From the NCBI RefSeq assembly GCF_008329525.1, contig NZ_NPKQ01000006.1:225319-289318 (forward strand): DNA of 64,000 nucleotides, in the 5' to 3' direction. This document shows, piece after piece, positions 28,640 through 37,734 of the stretch (position 1 is the first letter of the stretch; each line of letters begins with the position of its first letter). Made by a program: the position numbers and the translations under genes. Below the pieces are notes generated by a model, which was not told the DNA's origin, did not search any database, and saw only the letters and a program-made list of their open reading frames with translations. This DNA is from Tardiphaga sp. P9-11. Lineage in GTDB: Bacteria > Pseudomonadota > Alphaproteobacteria > Rhizobiales > Xanthobacteraceae.

Positions 28640-29263
28640 ATGCCGACCAACACCGGGCACCACCGCAAGAAGCCGCGTCAGGCGCGCTCCGTTGCGACCG
28701 TGGGCATCCTCTTGGACGCCGCTGCCCTCGTGCTGGTGGACGAAGGCTACGAACGCGCCACCACCAACAGGATCGCCGAACGCGCCGGCGTCAGCATCGG
28801 CTCCCTCTATCAGTATTTTCCGAATCGGGACGCACTGTTCGGAGCCCTCCATGGCCGGACGGAAGCGCAAATGTCCGAAAATATCTGGCAGACCATTTCA
28901 GAATTCGAAGGGCTGGATCTGCGCGGGTTCCTCCGTTCCGGCCTGAACACCGCAATCAGCCAGCACGCACGCGTCCTGCCGCTGCTGAAAGTCTTGATGG
29001 AGACGGCCTCGGGCCGCCCGCCTGTTCAGTGGCCATTCGATCGCTTCCCGCAGCGACAAGGCCTGTTGCGCGGCATGTTCGACAGTCATGCCGACGAGCT
29101 GCGCCCCGGCTTCAATCGCGAGGCCGGCAGCTTCTTCATTCCGAAAATGGTCGGCTCGGCGCTTGATGCTGCGATCGCATTCCGTCCAGACGCCTTCGCT
29201 AATGGCGAGCTGGAACAGGAGCTGGATACGATGTTGTCGTACTATCTGCTCGGAGATCGCTAG
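28640..29263 (+). CDS. TetR/AcrR-family transcriptional regulator
   Basis: A 207-residue one-component regulator. The N-terminal helix-turn-helix is typical (ILLDAAALVLVDEGYERATT, then RIAERAGVSIGSLYQYFPNRDALF); the C-terminal ligand domain is variable. It stands alone on the plus strand between rpmE and the OmpV-like gene, so its target is not evident. The RND pump lies 6 kb away and is not an obvious target. Confidence 0.92.
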   Translation: MPTNTGHHRKKPRQARSVATVGILLDAAALVLVDEGYERATTNRIAERAGVSIGSLYQYFPNRDALFGALHGRTEAQMSENIWQTISEFEGLDLRGFLRSGLNTAISQHARVLPLLKVLMETASGRPPVQWPFDRFPQRQGLLRGMFDSHADELRPGFNREAGSFFIPKMVGSALDAAIAFRPDAFANGELEQELDTMLSYYLLGDR

Positions 29264-29315
29264 AAGCGTGAACCAGCAAGCGCGGTGTTGGCCCACGCTG
29301 TGCAGGCGCGCGGTG

Positions 29316-30152
29316 CTAGCGCACGCCCACGTCGAACGAATAAGCTACGCCGACGCCGTAGGTGACCTGATTGGTGGATCCCCGGAATTTCACCAGTGGG
29401 CTGTCAGCGATACTGCCGAGCAGCTTGTCGTATTCCACATAGCCGCGTACTTCCCACTGCGGATCGAGCTTGTAGCGCAGCTGCGCACCGGCACCGACCG
29501 AGCTTGAACCGCCCTTGGCGTCGTAGACCGGCAGGCCGGAGGCCAGTGCCTCAACATTGCTGACGCTGAAGTAGGCCGATGTGTACTTTGCGTTGGTCGC
29601 GGTGTAGCGCGGGCCGGCCGCGAAGGTCATGCGTTCGTTGATCGGCACGATCACATCCGCCGAGAAATCCGCGACGACGCCCTCATGACCGCCGAAACCG
29701 CGGCGCAATTCTGAGCGAAGACGCAGCCAGTCGAAAGCGTAATACTCGGCGAAGCCGCCGAGCTCAACGGCAAAGTCGACGTCCTTCAAGCCACGCAACT
29801 CGCTGTGGTCGCTGGCCTTGCGGGAGCCTTTGTAGGCGCCGACCGGACCGGCGCGAAAGCCGCCGACATCGATCAGGGCGAAGCTCGCATTGTCCCGCAT
29901 GCTCTTGAAACGCGCCGGCGTGCCCGCCCGGCGTATAGAGATGATCGGCTTCGGCCCAAGCTTGGAGCTACCCGCGCCTTCATAGGACGGCTGCATTTCG
30001 CCGCCGATCCCGACGGTCACGGTCCAGCCACCGGAGGCCGAGGGCACGAAGGGCACGGATGGCAGCATCACCACTGGATCAGCCGCCACCGCTACCGCCG
30101 GCCCTGCCAACACACCAATCACAACGATCAGCCCACGAGACAAAGACATCAA
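29316..30152 (-). CDS. MipA/OmpV-family outer-membrane protein
   Basis: A 278-residue protein with a Sec signal peptide (cleavage near residue 24, AVAA) and alternating hydrophobic beta strands ending in an aromatic/aliphatic strand (TYGVGVAYSFDVGVR, the final residue being Arg rather than Phe). The family includes MipA, which scaffolds murein enzymes in E. coli, and OmpV of Vibrio. The precise function here is unknown. It stands alone; its upstream 320 bases are noncoding. Confidence 0.85.
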   Translation of the reverse strand: MMSLSRGLIVVIGVLAGPAVAVAADPVVMLPSVPFVPSASGGWTVTVGIGGEMQPSYEGAGSSKLGPKPIISIRRAGTPARFKSMRDNASFALIDVGGFRAGPVGAYKGSRKASDHSELRGLKDVDFAVELGGFAEYYAFDWLRLRSELRRGFGGHEGVVADFSADVIVPINERMTFAAGPRYTATNAKYTSAYFSVSNVEALASGLPVYDAKGGSSSVGAGAQLRYKLDPQWEVRGYVEYDKLLGSIADSPLVKFRGSTNQVTYGVGVAYSFDVGVR

Positions 30153-30473
30153 ATTCCCATTTGGACCGGCGCGGAGTTTCTGTGTGGCCGCGCTTCAATG
30201 CCACATCGTTGCGATTGTCTCCGTGCGACATGGAGTCACCACAGCAATGCAAAGATAGCGGACGCGATCTCTCCTCCAAACTCGCATTGGTTAGACGCCG
30301 GACGTGTAGCTCCCGGTCGAGAAACCCTATGCCAGCAACGCTTTGCGAGAGAAGACGCTATGCTTGCGGCGTCATCGCTCACATTTCAGCACAACGTGGC
30401 AGTGATATCTGAAAGAAGAGATCGTTGCAGTCTGCGGCATCGCGCCGCAGCACCGACATTATAGCCGATGAGC
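30153..30473. other. Noncoding gap mipA / acyltransferase
   Basis: About 320 bases; no gene, repeat or clear terminator is seen. It should include the promoter of the leftward OmpV-like gene. Confidence 0.4.
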
Positions 30474-31559
30474 CTACGCCTTCGCAGGCGCGTCGCTTCT
30501 CCGCGGGATGAAGCGCTGCGTGATCCAGTTGCGGCCGGGCATTTCGACGAAGCGATAGCTCACTTCCGCCAGCGCCCAGATGATAGCGAAAGCAACCAGC
30601 GATGCAGCGACATATACCCATTCGATCTGGCCGAAATGCCGCCAGGTCCGCACCGTGAAGCTGATGAAAAGCGGGTGGATCAGGTAAATCGAATAGGATA
30701 TGATACCTAGTCGATAAACCAGCGCATTGCCGAACAACAGCTGCGCCATCCGGCCGTCACGCGAGAGGACCGCGACCAGCGGGATGTAGAGCAGATACAT
30801 CAGTCGATCGCTCGCATCGGCCAGACCGACGGCGACGATCGCGAACGGAAGTGCGATCACGAGGATGTCCTGCACGCTCGCCGACAGGCGATCGACCAGA
30901 CTGCCGAAGCGGAAGATCGCGAGGCCCAGCGTGAAGCCCGCCACCGCGCGCAGCAATGGATAAAGTGAATTGCCGTTGACGACGTCGAGCGGCCCGCCCG
31001 AACCGCGGCCACTGATGCTGACGGCATAGATGCCGAGCAACGCCACGATCACGGCAACGCCCGCGATCCATTTGCTGCCGCGCTGAGTGAAGGGCATCAG
31101 GATCGGCAGCAGCAGATAGGAGCCCATTTCGGCGCTCGCGGCCCAGGCAACGCCAATGACCGGGAAAATGTAGAGACCCCAGCCGGTCATCATCAGCAGG
31201 TTGCCGGTCCAGTCCCAGGCTGAATACATCTCCAGCTTCTCACCGGACAGACCAGCCGCGATCTTGACCACATATAACAGTCCAATAATGAAGTAAGCCG
31301 GGTATAACCGCGCGACCCGCTTCAGCATGAAATGCGCAAACGCCTTGCCAGTGAGATGCAGGAACGCGTCGCGATAGGTGAGCGCCATCACATAGCCTGA
31401 CAGCATGAAGAACAGGTCGACCAGCAGATAGCCGTAGGGAATGCGGAAGAATGAGCCGGTGCCGCCGGTTGCGAGCTGCACATCGCCGAAATGATACACC
31501 ACGATGACAGCGGCAGCGACGCCGCGCACCCCGGTCAATGCCCTGATATCGCCTGCCAT
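30474..31559 (-). CDS. Acyltransferase 3 (OafA/YrhL family) membrane protein
   Basis: A 361-residue integral membrane enzyme with about ten helices. It shows the family start IRALTGVRGVAAAVIVVYHFGD with the catalytic histidine in VVYHF, then YLLVDLFFMLSGYVM. Such enzymes O-acetylate or O-acylate surface sugars (LPS O-antigen, exopolysaccharide, Nod factors). No sugar biosynthesis cluster is adjacent, so the acceptor is unknown. Confidence 0.9.
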   Translation of the reverse strand: MAGDIRALTGVRGVAAAVIVVYHFGDVQLATGGTGSFFRIPYGYLLVDLFFMLSGYVMALTYRDAFLHLTGKAFAHFMLKRVARLYPAYFIIGLLYVVKIAAGLSGEKLEMYSAWDWTGNLLMMTGWGLYIFPVIGVAWAASAEMGSYLLLPILMPFTQRGSKWIAGVAVIVALLGIYAVSISGRGSGGPLDVVNGNSLYPLLRAVAGFTLGLAIFRFGSLVDRLSASVQDILVIALPFAIVAVGLADASDRLMYLLYIPLVAVLSRDGRMAQLLFGNALVYRLGIISYSIYLIHPLFISFTVRTWRHFGQIEWVYVAASLVAFAIIWALAEVSYRFVEMPGRNWITQRFIPRRSDAPAKA

Positions 31560-31645
31560 CGCAAATGCCCCCGCTGCACCTGGCTCATGTTTAGCGCATG
31601 AGCAGCGAGCGAGGAACAGCGTTCAGGAATGTGAGGAACGCGTGT

Positions 31646-32158
31646 TCAGCGTTCGAACGCGGCCTTCAGGCGATTGAGCTGCGGCACCAACGGATTGCCG
31701 ATCGGGGCATGCGTGGTGGTCGCGGCGTGGATCGAGATGTCGAGACGACGAACCTTGGTCTGCAGCACCATCGAACGTGCGATCAGTATCTGCAACTGCT
31801 CGGGCAATTTGAGCAACATTTCTTCCGGGCTAGGATCTGCGGCGCTGAGCTTCACCTTGGTCTTTTCGCGATTGGCCTGAGTCAGCGTCATCTCGCCTTC
31901 CTTCACTGCACGGTGCAGCAGGAGCCAAGAGGCAAGCTGCATAAGGCGCGTGGTGAGACGCATGCTTTCGGTGGCGTAGGTCAGGCTGACGGAGCGATCC
32001 AGCGCCTTGGCCTCGGTACGGCCGAGACCGTCGAGATAGGCTGCGGTCTCTTCGACCAGATCCATCCCCTCGCGAAACAAGGCGCCGAAGGCAGCGGAAT
32101 TGGTCAGCCGCTCGCTGAACTGAACAAGAGCGGGTTCGCGATGCAAACGATCCGACAT
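31646..32158 (-). CDS. rcdA: RcdA-type adaptor (DUF1465), regulator of CtrA degradation
   Basis: A 170-residue cytosolic helical protein of the DUF1465 family. In Caulobacter, RcdA works with CpdR and PopA to hand CtrA to the ClpXP protease at the G1-S change, which clears the block on replication. The conserved helical region (ALDRSVSLTYATESMRLTTR, then LMQLASWLLLHRAVKEGEMT) is complete. It lies leftward after a noncoding stretch with a candidate sRNA and CtrA-like sites, as would fit a cell-cycle-controlled gene. The function is by homology. Confidence 0.85.
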   Translation of the reverse strand: MSDRLHREPALVQFSERLTNSAAFGALFREGMDLVEETAAYLDGLGRTEAKALDRSVSLTYATESMRLTTRLMQLASWLLLHRAVKEGEMTLTQANREKTKVKLSAADPSPEEMLLKLPEQLQILIARSMVLQTKVRRLDISIHAATTTHAPIGNPLVPQLNRLKAAFER

Positions 32159-32260
32159 AGTTAACGCCTCACGCAGGTGGTTTCGCAGCCAGCTCTGAAC
32201 GGCGGGCTTATGATGAACAAATCATTACGCGTGCGTGCGCGAGAGTCCAGCGGCGTAAAA

Positions 32261-32275
32261 TTAAAGAAGTATTTA
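32261..32275. promoter_or_regulatory. CtrA-like site upstream of rcdA
   Basis: TTAA-AGAAGTA-TTTA matches the CtrA consensus TTAA-N7-TTAA with one mismatch. It is about 105 bases upstream of the rcdA start, a position suited to control of that gene. Confidence 0.35.
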
Positions 32276-32330
32276 TGGTTTCCAACGCGATTTAAGGATC
32301 GCGGGCGCCCCAAAAGAAGACATGAGTACC

Positions 32331-32425
32331 AAAAAAAGAGCCGCCGTTTCCGGCGGCTATAAAGTTGATAACAGGGAGGCGTCAAACAGAGTGGACAGGA
32401 GCCACTCGGTGTCCAAACAAGGACA
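32331..32425 (-). ncRNA. Candidate small RNA with anti-SD loop and GAAA-loop terminator
   Basis: On the minus strand three structures follow each other: GTCC-N6-GGAC; a perfect 6-bp hairpin GAGTGG-CTCCTGT-CCACTC (32389-32407) whose loop holds the anti-Shine-Dalgarno string CTCCT; an unpaired CCTCCC; then an 8-bp terminator AGCCGCCG-GAAA-CGGCGGCT (32339-32358) with a GAAA tetraloop and seven U. This is the usual build of an alphaproteobacterial trans-acting sRNA. No gene ends here, the nearest upstream minus gene (DUF1192) being 250 bases away. The 5' end is guessed from a TATTAC-like -10; the length would be about 95 bases. Confidence 0.55.
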
Positions 32426-32448
32426 ATTTGAGTAATATGCGAGAAAGC

Positions 32449-32463
32449 TTAATTGCGCGTAAA
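32449..32463 (-). promoter_or_regulatory. CtrA-like site at the candidate sRNA promoter
   Basis: Read on the minus strand, TTTA-CGCGCAA-TTAA fits TTAA-N7-TTAA with one mismatch. It lies about 25-40 bases upstream of the estimated sRNA start, where CtrA normally overlaps the -35 region. Confidence 0.3.
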
Positions 32464-32606
32464 TGCGCGGGCTTTCTTCACGATCCGTTTGCCATGCGAA
32501 GCGTCGCAATCTGTCTCGGAATGAGACAATGCCGATGCCGTGATTTGAAGGAACCCGGGCGGCGTTGTCCCCGGATATCGCTTCGCTTATCCGGGCGATA
32601 GATACT

Positions 32607-32798
32607 TCACGATTTAAAAAATCGATCCGCTGCATCGCGCGTCGCGCGCTTCAAGGTCATGCTCGATTGCAGCCGCGTGATCTCGCCGTTGAGCAGCGCG
32701 ATCCGCTCGGCGAGTTCTTCCACCGATAGCAGCGAGAGGTCCTGCCCGATCTCGTGGCTGACTGTCTGCTTCGGTTTATCGTCGTCGTCGATCGCCAT
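32607..32798 (-). CDS. DUF1192 small protein
   Basis: A 63-residue cytosolic protein of the alphaproteobacterial DUF1192 family. The conserved LSVEELAERIALLNGEITRL is a short coiled-coil helix preceded by an acidic tail. Function unknown. It is commonly found next to a quinone oxidoreductase and rcdA (DUF1465) in Rhizobiales, as here, and is divergent from the quinone oxidoreductase gene. Confidence 0.85.
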   Translation of the reverse strand: MAIDDDDKPKQTVSHEIGQDLSLLSVEELAERIALLNGEITRLQSSMTLKRATRDAADRFFKS

Positions 32799-32906
32799 TG
32801 GGGCCCTCCCCGTCTCAAATTCGAATATGCACCAGATGTTGCCAGCGTCGCACCGGCTGTTTAATCAGATCACCAGTCAACATCCCGTACGCCGCAAGGA
32901 CAAATC

Positions 32907-33902
32907 ATGGAAAAGCTGCCCGCGCAAATGACCGTCGTTGGTATCAGCAAACCGGGTGGTCCCGAGGTGCTGATTCCCGAAACGCGTTCCGTTCCGAAGC
33001 CCGGCCCCGGCGAAATCCTGGTCAAGGTCGCAGCTGCCGGCGTGAACCGCCCTGATGTTGCGCAGCGCTCCGGCGCCTACCCGCCGCCGCCCGGCGCCAG
33101 CGATCTGCCGGGCCTCGAAATCTCCGGTGAAGTCGTCGCCCTCGGCGAAGGCGCCACCAAACACAAGCTCGGTGACAAGGTGATGTCGCTGGTCGCCGGC
33201 GGTGGCTACGCACAATATTGCATCGCCCAGGACGCGCAGGCGATGACGGTCCCCGAAGGCTTCTCTATGACAGAAGCCGGCGCCACCGCCGAAACGCTGA
33301 TGACCGTCTGGCACAATGTGTTCGAGCGCGGCGGATTGCAGCCAGGCGAGACCGTGTTGATCCATGGTGGTTCTTCCGGCATCGGTACCATGGCAATTCA
33401 GCTCGCCAAGGCGCTCGGTTCCAAGGTGATCGTCACCGTCGGCTCGCAGGACAAGGTCGATGCCTGCTTGAAGCTCGGCGCCGATCACGCCATCAACTAC
33501 AAGACGGAAGATTTCGTCGAACGCGTCAAGGAGATCACCAAGACCGGCGTCGAGCTAATCTTGGACATGGTAGGCGCGGACTATGTGGAAAAGAACTTCG
33601 ACGCCGCCGCCATCGATGGCCGCATCGTGCAGATTGCGGTGCTGAACGGCCCGAAAGCCACTATCAACGCCGCCAAGATCATGGTGAAGCGGCTGCACTA
33701 TACCGGTTCGACCCTGCGACCCCGCTCCAATGCCGACAAGGCCGCCATGGTTAGGGCGATCGAGGCAAATGTCCTGCCGCTGCTGAAGGCTGGCAAGGTT
33801 AAGCCTCTGATGGACAGCACTTTCCCGCTGGAAAAGGCCGCAGATGCGCACAAACGCATGGAAACCAGCGCACATATTGGCAAAATTGTGTTGGTGGTTT
33901 AG
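32907..33902 (+). CDS. NAD(P)H-quinone oxidoreductase, PIG3 family
   Basis: A 331-residue zinc-free medium-chain dehydrogenase/reductase. The N-terminal catalytic half includes AAGVNRPDVAQRSGAYPPPP; the NADPH fold has GGSSGIGTMAIQLAKALGSK. Members reduce quinones by one or two electrons and help against oxidative stress. The length fits the family. ATG 32907 with GGACAAATC just before is a modest ribosome site. It is divergent from DUF1192. Confidence 0.93.
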   Translation: MEKLPAQMTVVGISKPGGPEVLIPETRSVPKPGPGEILVKVAAAGVNRPDVAQRSGAYPPPPGASDLPGLEISGEVVALGEGATKHKLGDKVMSLVAGGGYAQYCIAQDAQAMTVPEGFSMTEAGATAETLMTVWHNVFERGGLQPGETVLIHGGSSGIGTMAIQLAKALGSKVIVTVGSQDKVDACLKLGADHAINYKTEDFVERVKEITKTGVELILDMVGADYVEKNFDAAAIDGRIVQIAVLNGPKATINAAKIMVKRLHYTGSTLRPRSNADKAAMVRAIEANVLPLLKAGKVKPLMDSTFPLEKAADAHKRMETSAHIGKIVLVV

Positions 33903-33980
33903 GGCTGGAGAACAGCCGGAAACCCTTTGATTTATCTCGCTTTCATGTCATTTATCGCGCGTCGGGAAATGGCCCTGCTT

Positions 33981-33993
33981 CTGCGTGACGCAG
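33981..33993. promoter_or_regulatory. 13-bp palindrome upstream of the EAL protein gene
   Basis: CTGCGT-G-ACGCAG is a perfect palindrome with a one-base centre, 27 bases before the EAL gene and nested inside a weaker CCCTGC/GCAGGG pair. Possible operator. Confidence 0.3.
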
Positions 33994-34019
33994 GGTCGAT
34001 GTTTTGTTGATCGCGGAGA

Positions 34020-36902
34020 ATGACATTGCGTTTGATCAGGTGGCTCGCGCCCCTCGCGCTGGCCCTCATGATTGTTGTTGCCGCAGCACCGGCACAGGCT
34101 GTTGACGCTGTCAGCGTCCGCGGTGATGCGCCTGCGATCGATCTCACCGGCATCCTCGAATATCAGCATAGCGACACCGACCGCATCCAGGTCTCCACCG
34201 CGCCCGGCACCGACGGCATCGTCCGCCGCATCGAGGTGCGTGGCCGCGAAGCCGGTCAGAATTGGGTGGTGTTCGCGCTCGCCAACAACACCGACGATCA
34301 GCTCGATCGTCTGATCGTTGCGCCGCATTATCGCATCGTGTCGTCCGGCCTCTTGTGGCCCGATCTTGGCCTCTCGCGCATTGCGACGATCACGCCATCG
34401 ACTGGCGATCGTCCGGAGCGTCAGGACTCGGCCACGGCCGACATCTTCCGCGTCACCCTCGACCCCGGTGCCGTCATCACCTTCGTCGCCGAACTGCGCA
34501 CCAACAAACTGCCGCAGCTCTATCTGTGGGAGCCGGAAGCCTACAAGGACAAGGTCAACTCCTTTACGCTTTACCAAGGCATCGTCATCGGCATTTCCGG
34601 CCTGCTGGCGTTGGTGCTGACGATCCTGTTCGTCGTGAAGGGCAGCATCATGTTCCCGGCTGCCGCGGCGCTGGCCTGGGCCGTGCTGGTCTATATCGGC
34701 GTCGACTTCGGCTTCTGGGGCAAGGTGCTGGACATGTCGTCGGGCGCCGAGCGTGTCTGGCGCGCGTCGGGCGAAGCAATCCTGGCAGCGACTCTGCTGG
34801 TGTTTCTGTTCGCCTATCTCAATCTCAGTCGATGGCATGTGCGCTACTCGCACATCACGCTCGGCTGGCTGGCGTTTCTCGGTTCACTCGTCGGCTTGGC
34901 GCTATTCGATCCTGCGGTTGCCTCGGGCATCGCGCGCATCTCGCTGGTGCTGATCGCTTTCGCCGGCTTCGCGCTGATCGTCTATCTCTCCACCCACGGT
35001 TTCGACCGCGCTGTATTGTTGATTCCGACCTGGTTTCTGCTCGTGGTCTGGGTCGTCGCGGCCGGCATGACGGTTGCGGGCAGCGTCACTAATGACATTG
35101 TCGGCCCTGCACTGCTCGGCGGGCTGGTTCTGATCGTGATGCTAATCGGCTTCACGGTCATGCAGCACGCTTTCGCAGGCGGCGGCGCCACCAATGGCGT
35201 TGTCTCCGACGTCGAGCGCCGCGCGCTGGCGCTGACCGGCTCCGGTGACCTGATCTGGGATTGGGACGTCTCCGCCGACAAGGTATTCACCAGTCCCGAG
35301 ACCGAGGCCCTGCTCGGTCTCAAGCGCGGCACGCTGGAGGGCCCGGCCGCGAGCTGGCTTGAAGTACTGCATCCGCTCGATCAGGACCGCTTCCGGGCCG
35401 CGCTGGACAGCGTGCTCGACCAGCGCCGTGGTCGCCTCGTGCAGGACTTCCGCCTGCGCACCCCTGACGGTCACTTTATGTGGTTCGCGCTCAAGGCGCG
35501 CCCGGTGGTCGGCTCCGACGGCGAAGTCTCGCGCGTGGTCGGCACGCTCACCGACGTCACCGAGATGAAGAATGCCGAAGAGCGCATGCTGCACGACTCG
35601 GTGCATGACAACCTGACCGGCTTGCCGAACCGCAAGCTGTTCATCGACCGCCTCAATGCCGTCGCGAATTTCTCCAAGACCGTGCCGACCATGCGGCCGA
35701 CCATCATGGTGATCGATCTCGATCGCTTCAAACAGGTTAACGATTCCGTCGGCATCGCCGTGGGCGATTCGATCCTGCTGACGCTGGCGCGCCGTCTCAC
35801 CCGCATTCTCAAGCCGCAGGACACGCTGGCCCGCCTCGCCGGCGACCAGTTCGGCCTGATCCTGATGTCCGAACAGGACGCCGCCAAGATTACGGCGTTT
35901 GCCGAAACCATCCGCAAGACCATCCGCGCGCCGATTGCCTTCAACGACCGCGAGATCTTCCTCACGGCCTCGATCGGCCTCGCGCTCTCTGATCCCGCGG
36001 TACCGCTGACCGACGAGCTTATCAAGGATGCCGAGCTCGCGATGTATCATTCGAAACGGATCGGCGGCGATCGTATCGATGTCTACAAACCTGCGATGCG
36101 CGCCCGCAAAACGGATCGCCTGACGCTTGAATCCGAACTGCGCCGCGCCATCGAGCGCCAGGAAATCACGATCCTGTATCAGCCCATCGTGCGGCTGGAA
36201 GATCGCTCCATCGCTGGCTTCGAGGCGCTGGCACGCTGGGACCATCCCAAGCTCGGCCGTATGTCGCCGTCGGAATTCATCGCGATTGCCGAAGAGATCG
36301 GCCTGATCATCGATCTCGGCATGTTCGTGATGGACCAGACGGCACGCCAGCTCGCGATCTGGCAGCGCGCGATGCGCTCGCGCGAACCGATCTTCGCCAG
36401 CGTCAACGTCTCCTCGCGGCAGCTGCTGCGCCACGACCTCCTGCATGACATCCGCACCGTGCTGTCACGCTCATCCGTCGCCCGCGGCACGCTGAAGCTC
36501 GAACTCACCGAGTCACTGGTGATGGAAAATCCGGAACATGCTGCGCAGATGCTGCACCGGATCCGCGAACTCGGCACGGGTCTTTCGCTTGATGATTTCG
36601 GGACCGGCCATTCGTCGCTGTCTTATCTGCAGCGCTTCCCGTTCGATACGCTGAAGATTGACCAATCCTTCGTCCGCACCACCTCACGGGGCACCCGCCC
36701 AGTGATCCTCAAATCGATCATCGCCATGGCCCACGACCTCGGCATGGACGTCGTCGCCGAAGGCGTCGAGACAGACTCGGATGCCGTGGAAATGTATCAG
36801 CTCGGCTGCGAATACGCCCAAGGCTTTGCCTTTGGCGAGCCGATGGATGCGGATGCGGCGATGCGCATGCTGACGGAAGAGCGGCTGGAAGCGGCGAGCT
36901 GA
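34020..36902 (+). CDS. Membrane PAS-GGDEF-EAL signalling protein, probably a c-di-GMP phosphodiesterase
   Basis: A 960-residue sensor. Signal peptide (1-27), periplasmic beta-rich domain (about 28-180, 7TMR-DISM-like), about seven membrane helices (185-385), a PAS fold (about 395-520), a GGDEF-type domain (about 530-690) and an EAL domain (about 700-955). The GGDEF signature is AGDQF (607-611), so cyclase activity is probably lost. The EAL domain keeps EAL (735), SVNVSSRQL, LELTES, DDFGTGHSSL, LKIDQSFV and VAEGVET, so phosphodiesterase activity is likely. The ATG at 34020 is very close to GGAG; TTG 34026 has better spacing and is an alternative start. Signal and partners are unknown. Confidence 0.9.
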   Translation: MTLRLIRWLAPLALALMIVVAAAPAQAVDAVSVRGDAPAIDLTGILEYQHSDTDRIQVSTAPGTDGIVRRIEVRGREAGQNWVVFALANNTDDQLDRLIVAPHYRIVSSGLLWPDLGLSRIATITPSTGDRPERQDSATADIFRVTLDPGAVITFVAELRTNKLPQLYLWEPEAYKDKVNSFTLYQGIVIGISGLLALVLTILFVVKGSIMFPAAAALAWAVLVYIGVDFGFWGKVLDMSSGAERVWRASGEAILAATLLVFLFAYLNLSRWHVRYSHITLGWLAFLGSLVGLALFDPAVASGIARISLVLIAFAGFALIVYLSTHGFDRAVLLIPTWFLLVVWVVAAGMTVAGSVTNDIVGPALLGGLVLIVMLIGFTVMQHAFAGGGATNGVVSDVERRALALTGSGDLIWDWDVSADKVFTSPETEALLGLKRGTLEGPAASWLEVLHPLDQDRFRAALDSVLDQRRGRLVQDFRLRTPDGHFMWFALKARPVVGSDGEVSRVVGTLTDVTEMKNAEERMLHDSVHDNLTGLPNRKLFIDRLNAVANFSKTVPTMRPTIMVIDLDRFKQVNDSVGIAVGDSILLTLARRLTRILKPQDTLARLAGDQFGLILMSEQDAAKITAFAETIRKTIRAPIAFNDREIFLTASIGLALSDPAVPLTDELIKDAELAMYHSKRIGGDRIDVYKPAMRARKTDRLTLESELRRAIERQEITILYQPIVRLEDRSIAGFEALARWDHPKLGRMSPSEFIAIAEEIGLIIDLGMFVMDQTARQLAIWQRAMRSREPIFASVNVSSRQLLRHDLLHDIRTVLSRSSVARGTLKLELTESLVMENPEHAAQMLHRIRELGTGLSLDDFGTGHSSLSYLQRFPFDTLKIDQSFVRTTSRGTRPVILKSIIAMAHDLGMDVVAEGVETDSDAVEMYQLGCEYAQGFAFGEPMDADAAMRMLTEERLEAAS

Positions 36903-36941
36903 GTAGAGCCGCCGCTGGGTAACTAGAAGTCCAACGAATGC

Positions 36942-37580
36942 TTACGCGTGCCCGGCCTCGGCCGACAACATCCCCGGCGCTATGCCAATCTTCTGCAGAG
37001 CGCGGATGTACTTCTCCTCGATATCGCCGCCGAAGATGAGATCCTCATCGGCCGCGCAATGCAGCCAGCCGTTGCCCTGGATTTCGTCTTCAAGCTGGCC
37101 CGGCGCCCAGCCGGCATAACCCAGCGCGAGGATCGCGTGCTTGGGCCCACCACCATTGGCGATGGCGCGCAGGATATCCACGGTCGCGGTGAGGCAGACG
37201 CCATCGTCGATCGGTAGCGTCGCGTCTTTGATAAAGAAATCGCTGGAATGCAGCACGAAACCGCGGCCGGTCTCGACCGGGCCCCCCTTCAGCACTTTCA
37301 TGCTTTCGGCGCTTTCCGGGAGCTTGATGCTGTCCGACTTTTCAATGATGTCCAGTTGGACCAGTAATTCGGGGAAATCGATGCTGCCTGCAGGCCTGTT
37401 GACGATAATGCCCATGGCGCCTTCCGACGAATGCGCACAGACGTAAATCACCGAACGGGCGAAGCGCTCGTCTTCCATCACAGGCATGGCGATCAACAAC
37501 TGCCCGTCGAGGTAGTTGCCAGTGTCGCCAGCGCTGGATTTCGCACGGCTTTTCCGAGGTCGCTTGCGCGTGGGTTCCAT
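36942..37580 (-). CDS. YqgE/AlgH family protein
   Basis: A 212-residue cytosolic protein of the YqgE/AlgH (UPF0301) family. The conserved [20 protein letters not shown] and [12 protein letters not shown] are clear, as are [15 protein letters not shown] and [14 protein letters not shown] basic N-terminal extension (about 20 residues rich in Lys/Arg) precedes the domain. AlgH affects alginate control in Pseudomonas, but the molecular role is not settled. ATG 37580 is chosen; upstream in-frame codons show no family similarity. Confidence 0.9.
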   Translation of the reverse strand: MEPTRKRPRKSRAKSSAGDTGNYLDGQLLIAMPVMEDERFARSVIYVCAHSSEGAMGIIVNRPAGSIDFPELLVQLDIIEKSDSIKLPESAESMKVLKGGPVETGRGFVLHSSDFFIKDATLPIDDGVCLTATVDILRAIANGGGPKHAILALGYAGWAPGQLEDEIQGNGWLHCAADEDLIFGGDIEEKYIRALQKIGIAPGMLSAEAGHA

Positions 37581-37734
37581 CAGCAAACCGCTCTCATTTC
37601 GTTGCTTATCCTGATATTGGGTCCGGGTTCTGTCAATCTGCCTTCCGCAACGCATACGAAAACCGGATCACAAGCAGTTCAATAGCTTAAGACAGGTTTG
37701 GCTTTATGACAGGCCTACCCTGTAAGGACGCCCG

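Noticed and set aside
32357..32635. Minus-strand 92-codon open frame over the candidate sRNA
   Set aside because: It begins inside DUF1192 in another frame, has no family match and runs into the terminator stem; RNA structure explains the region better.
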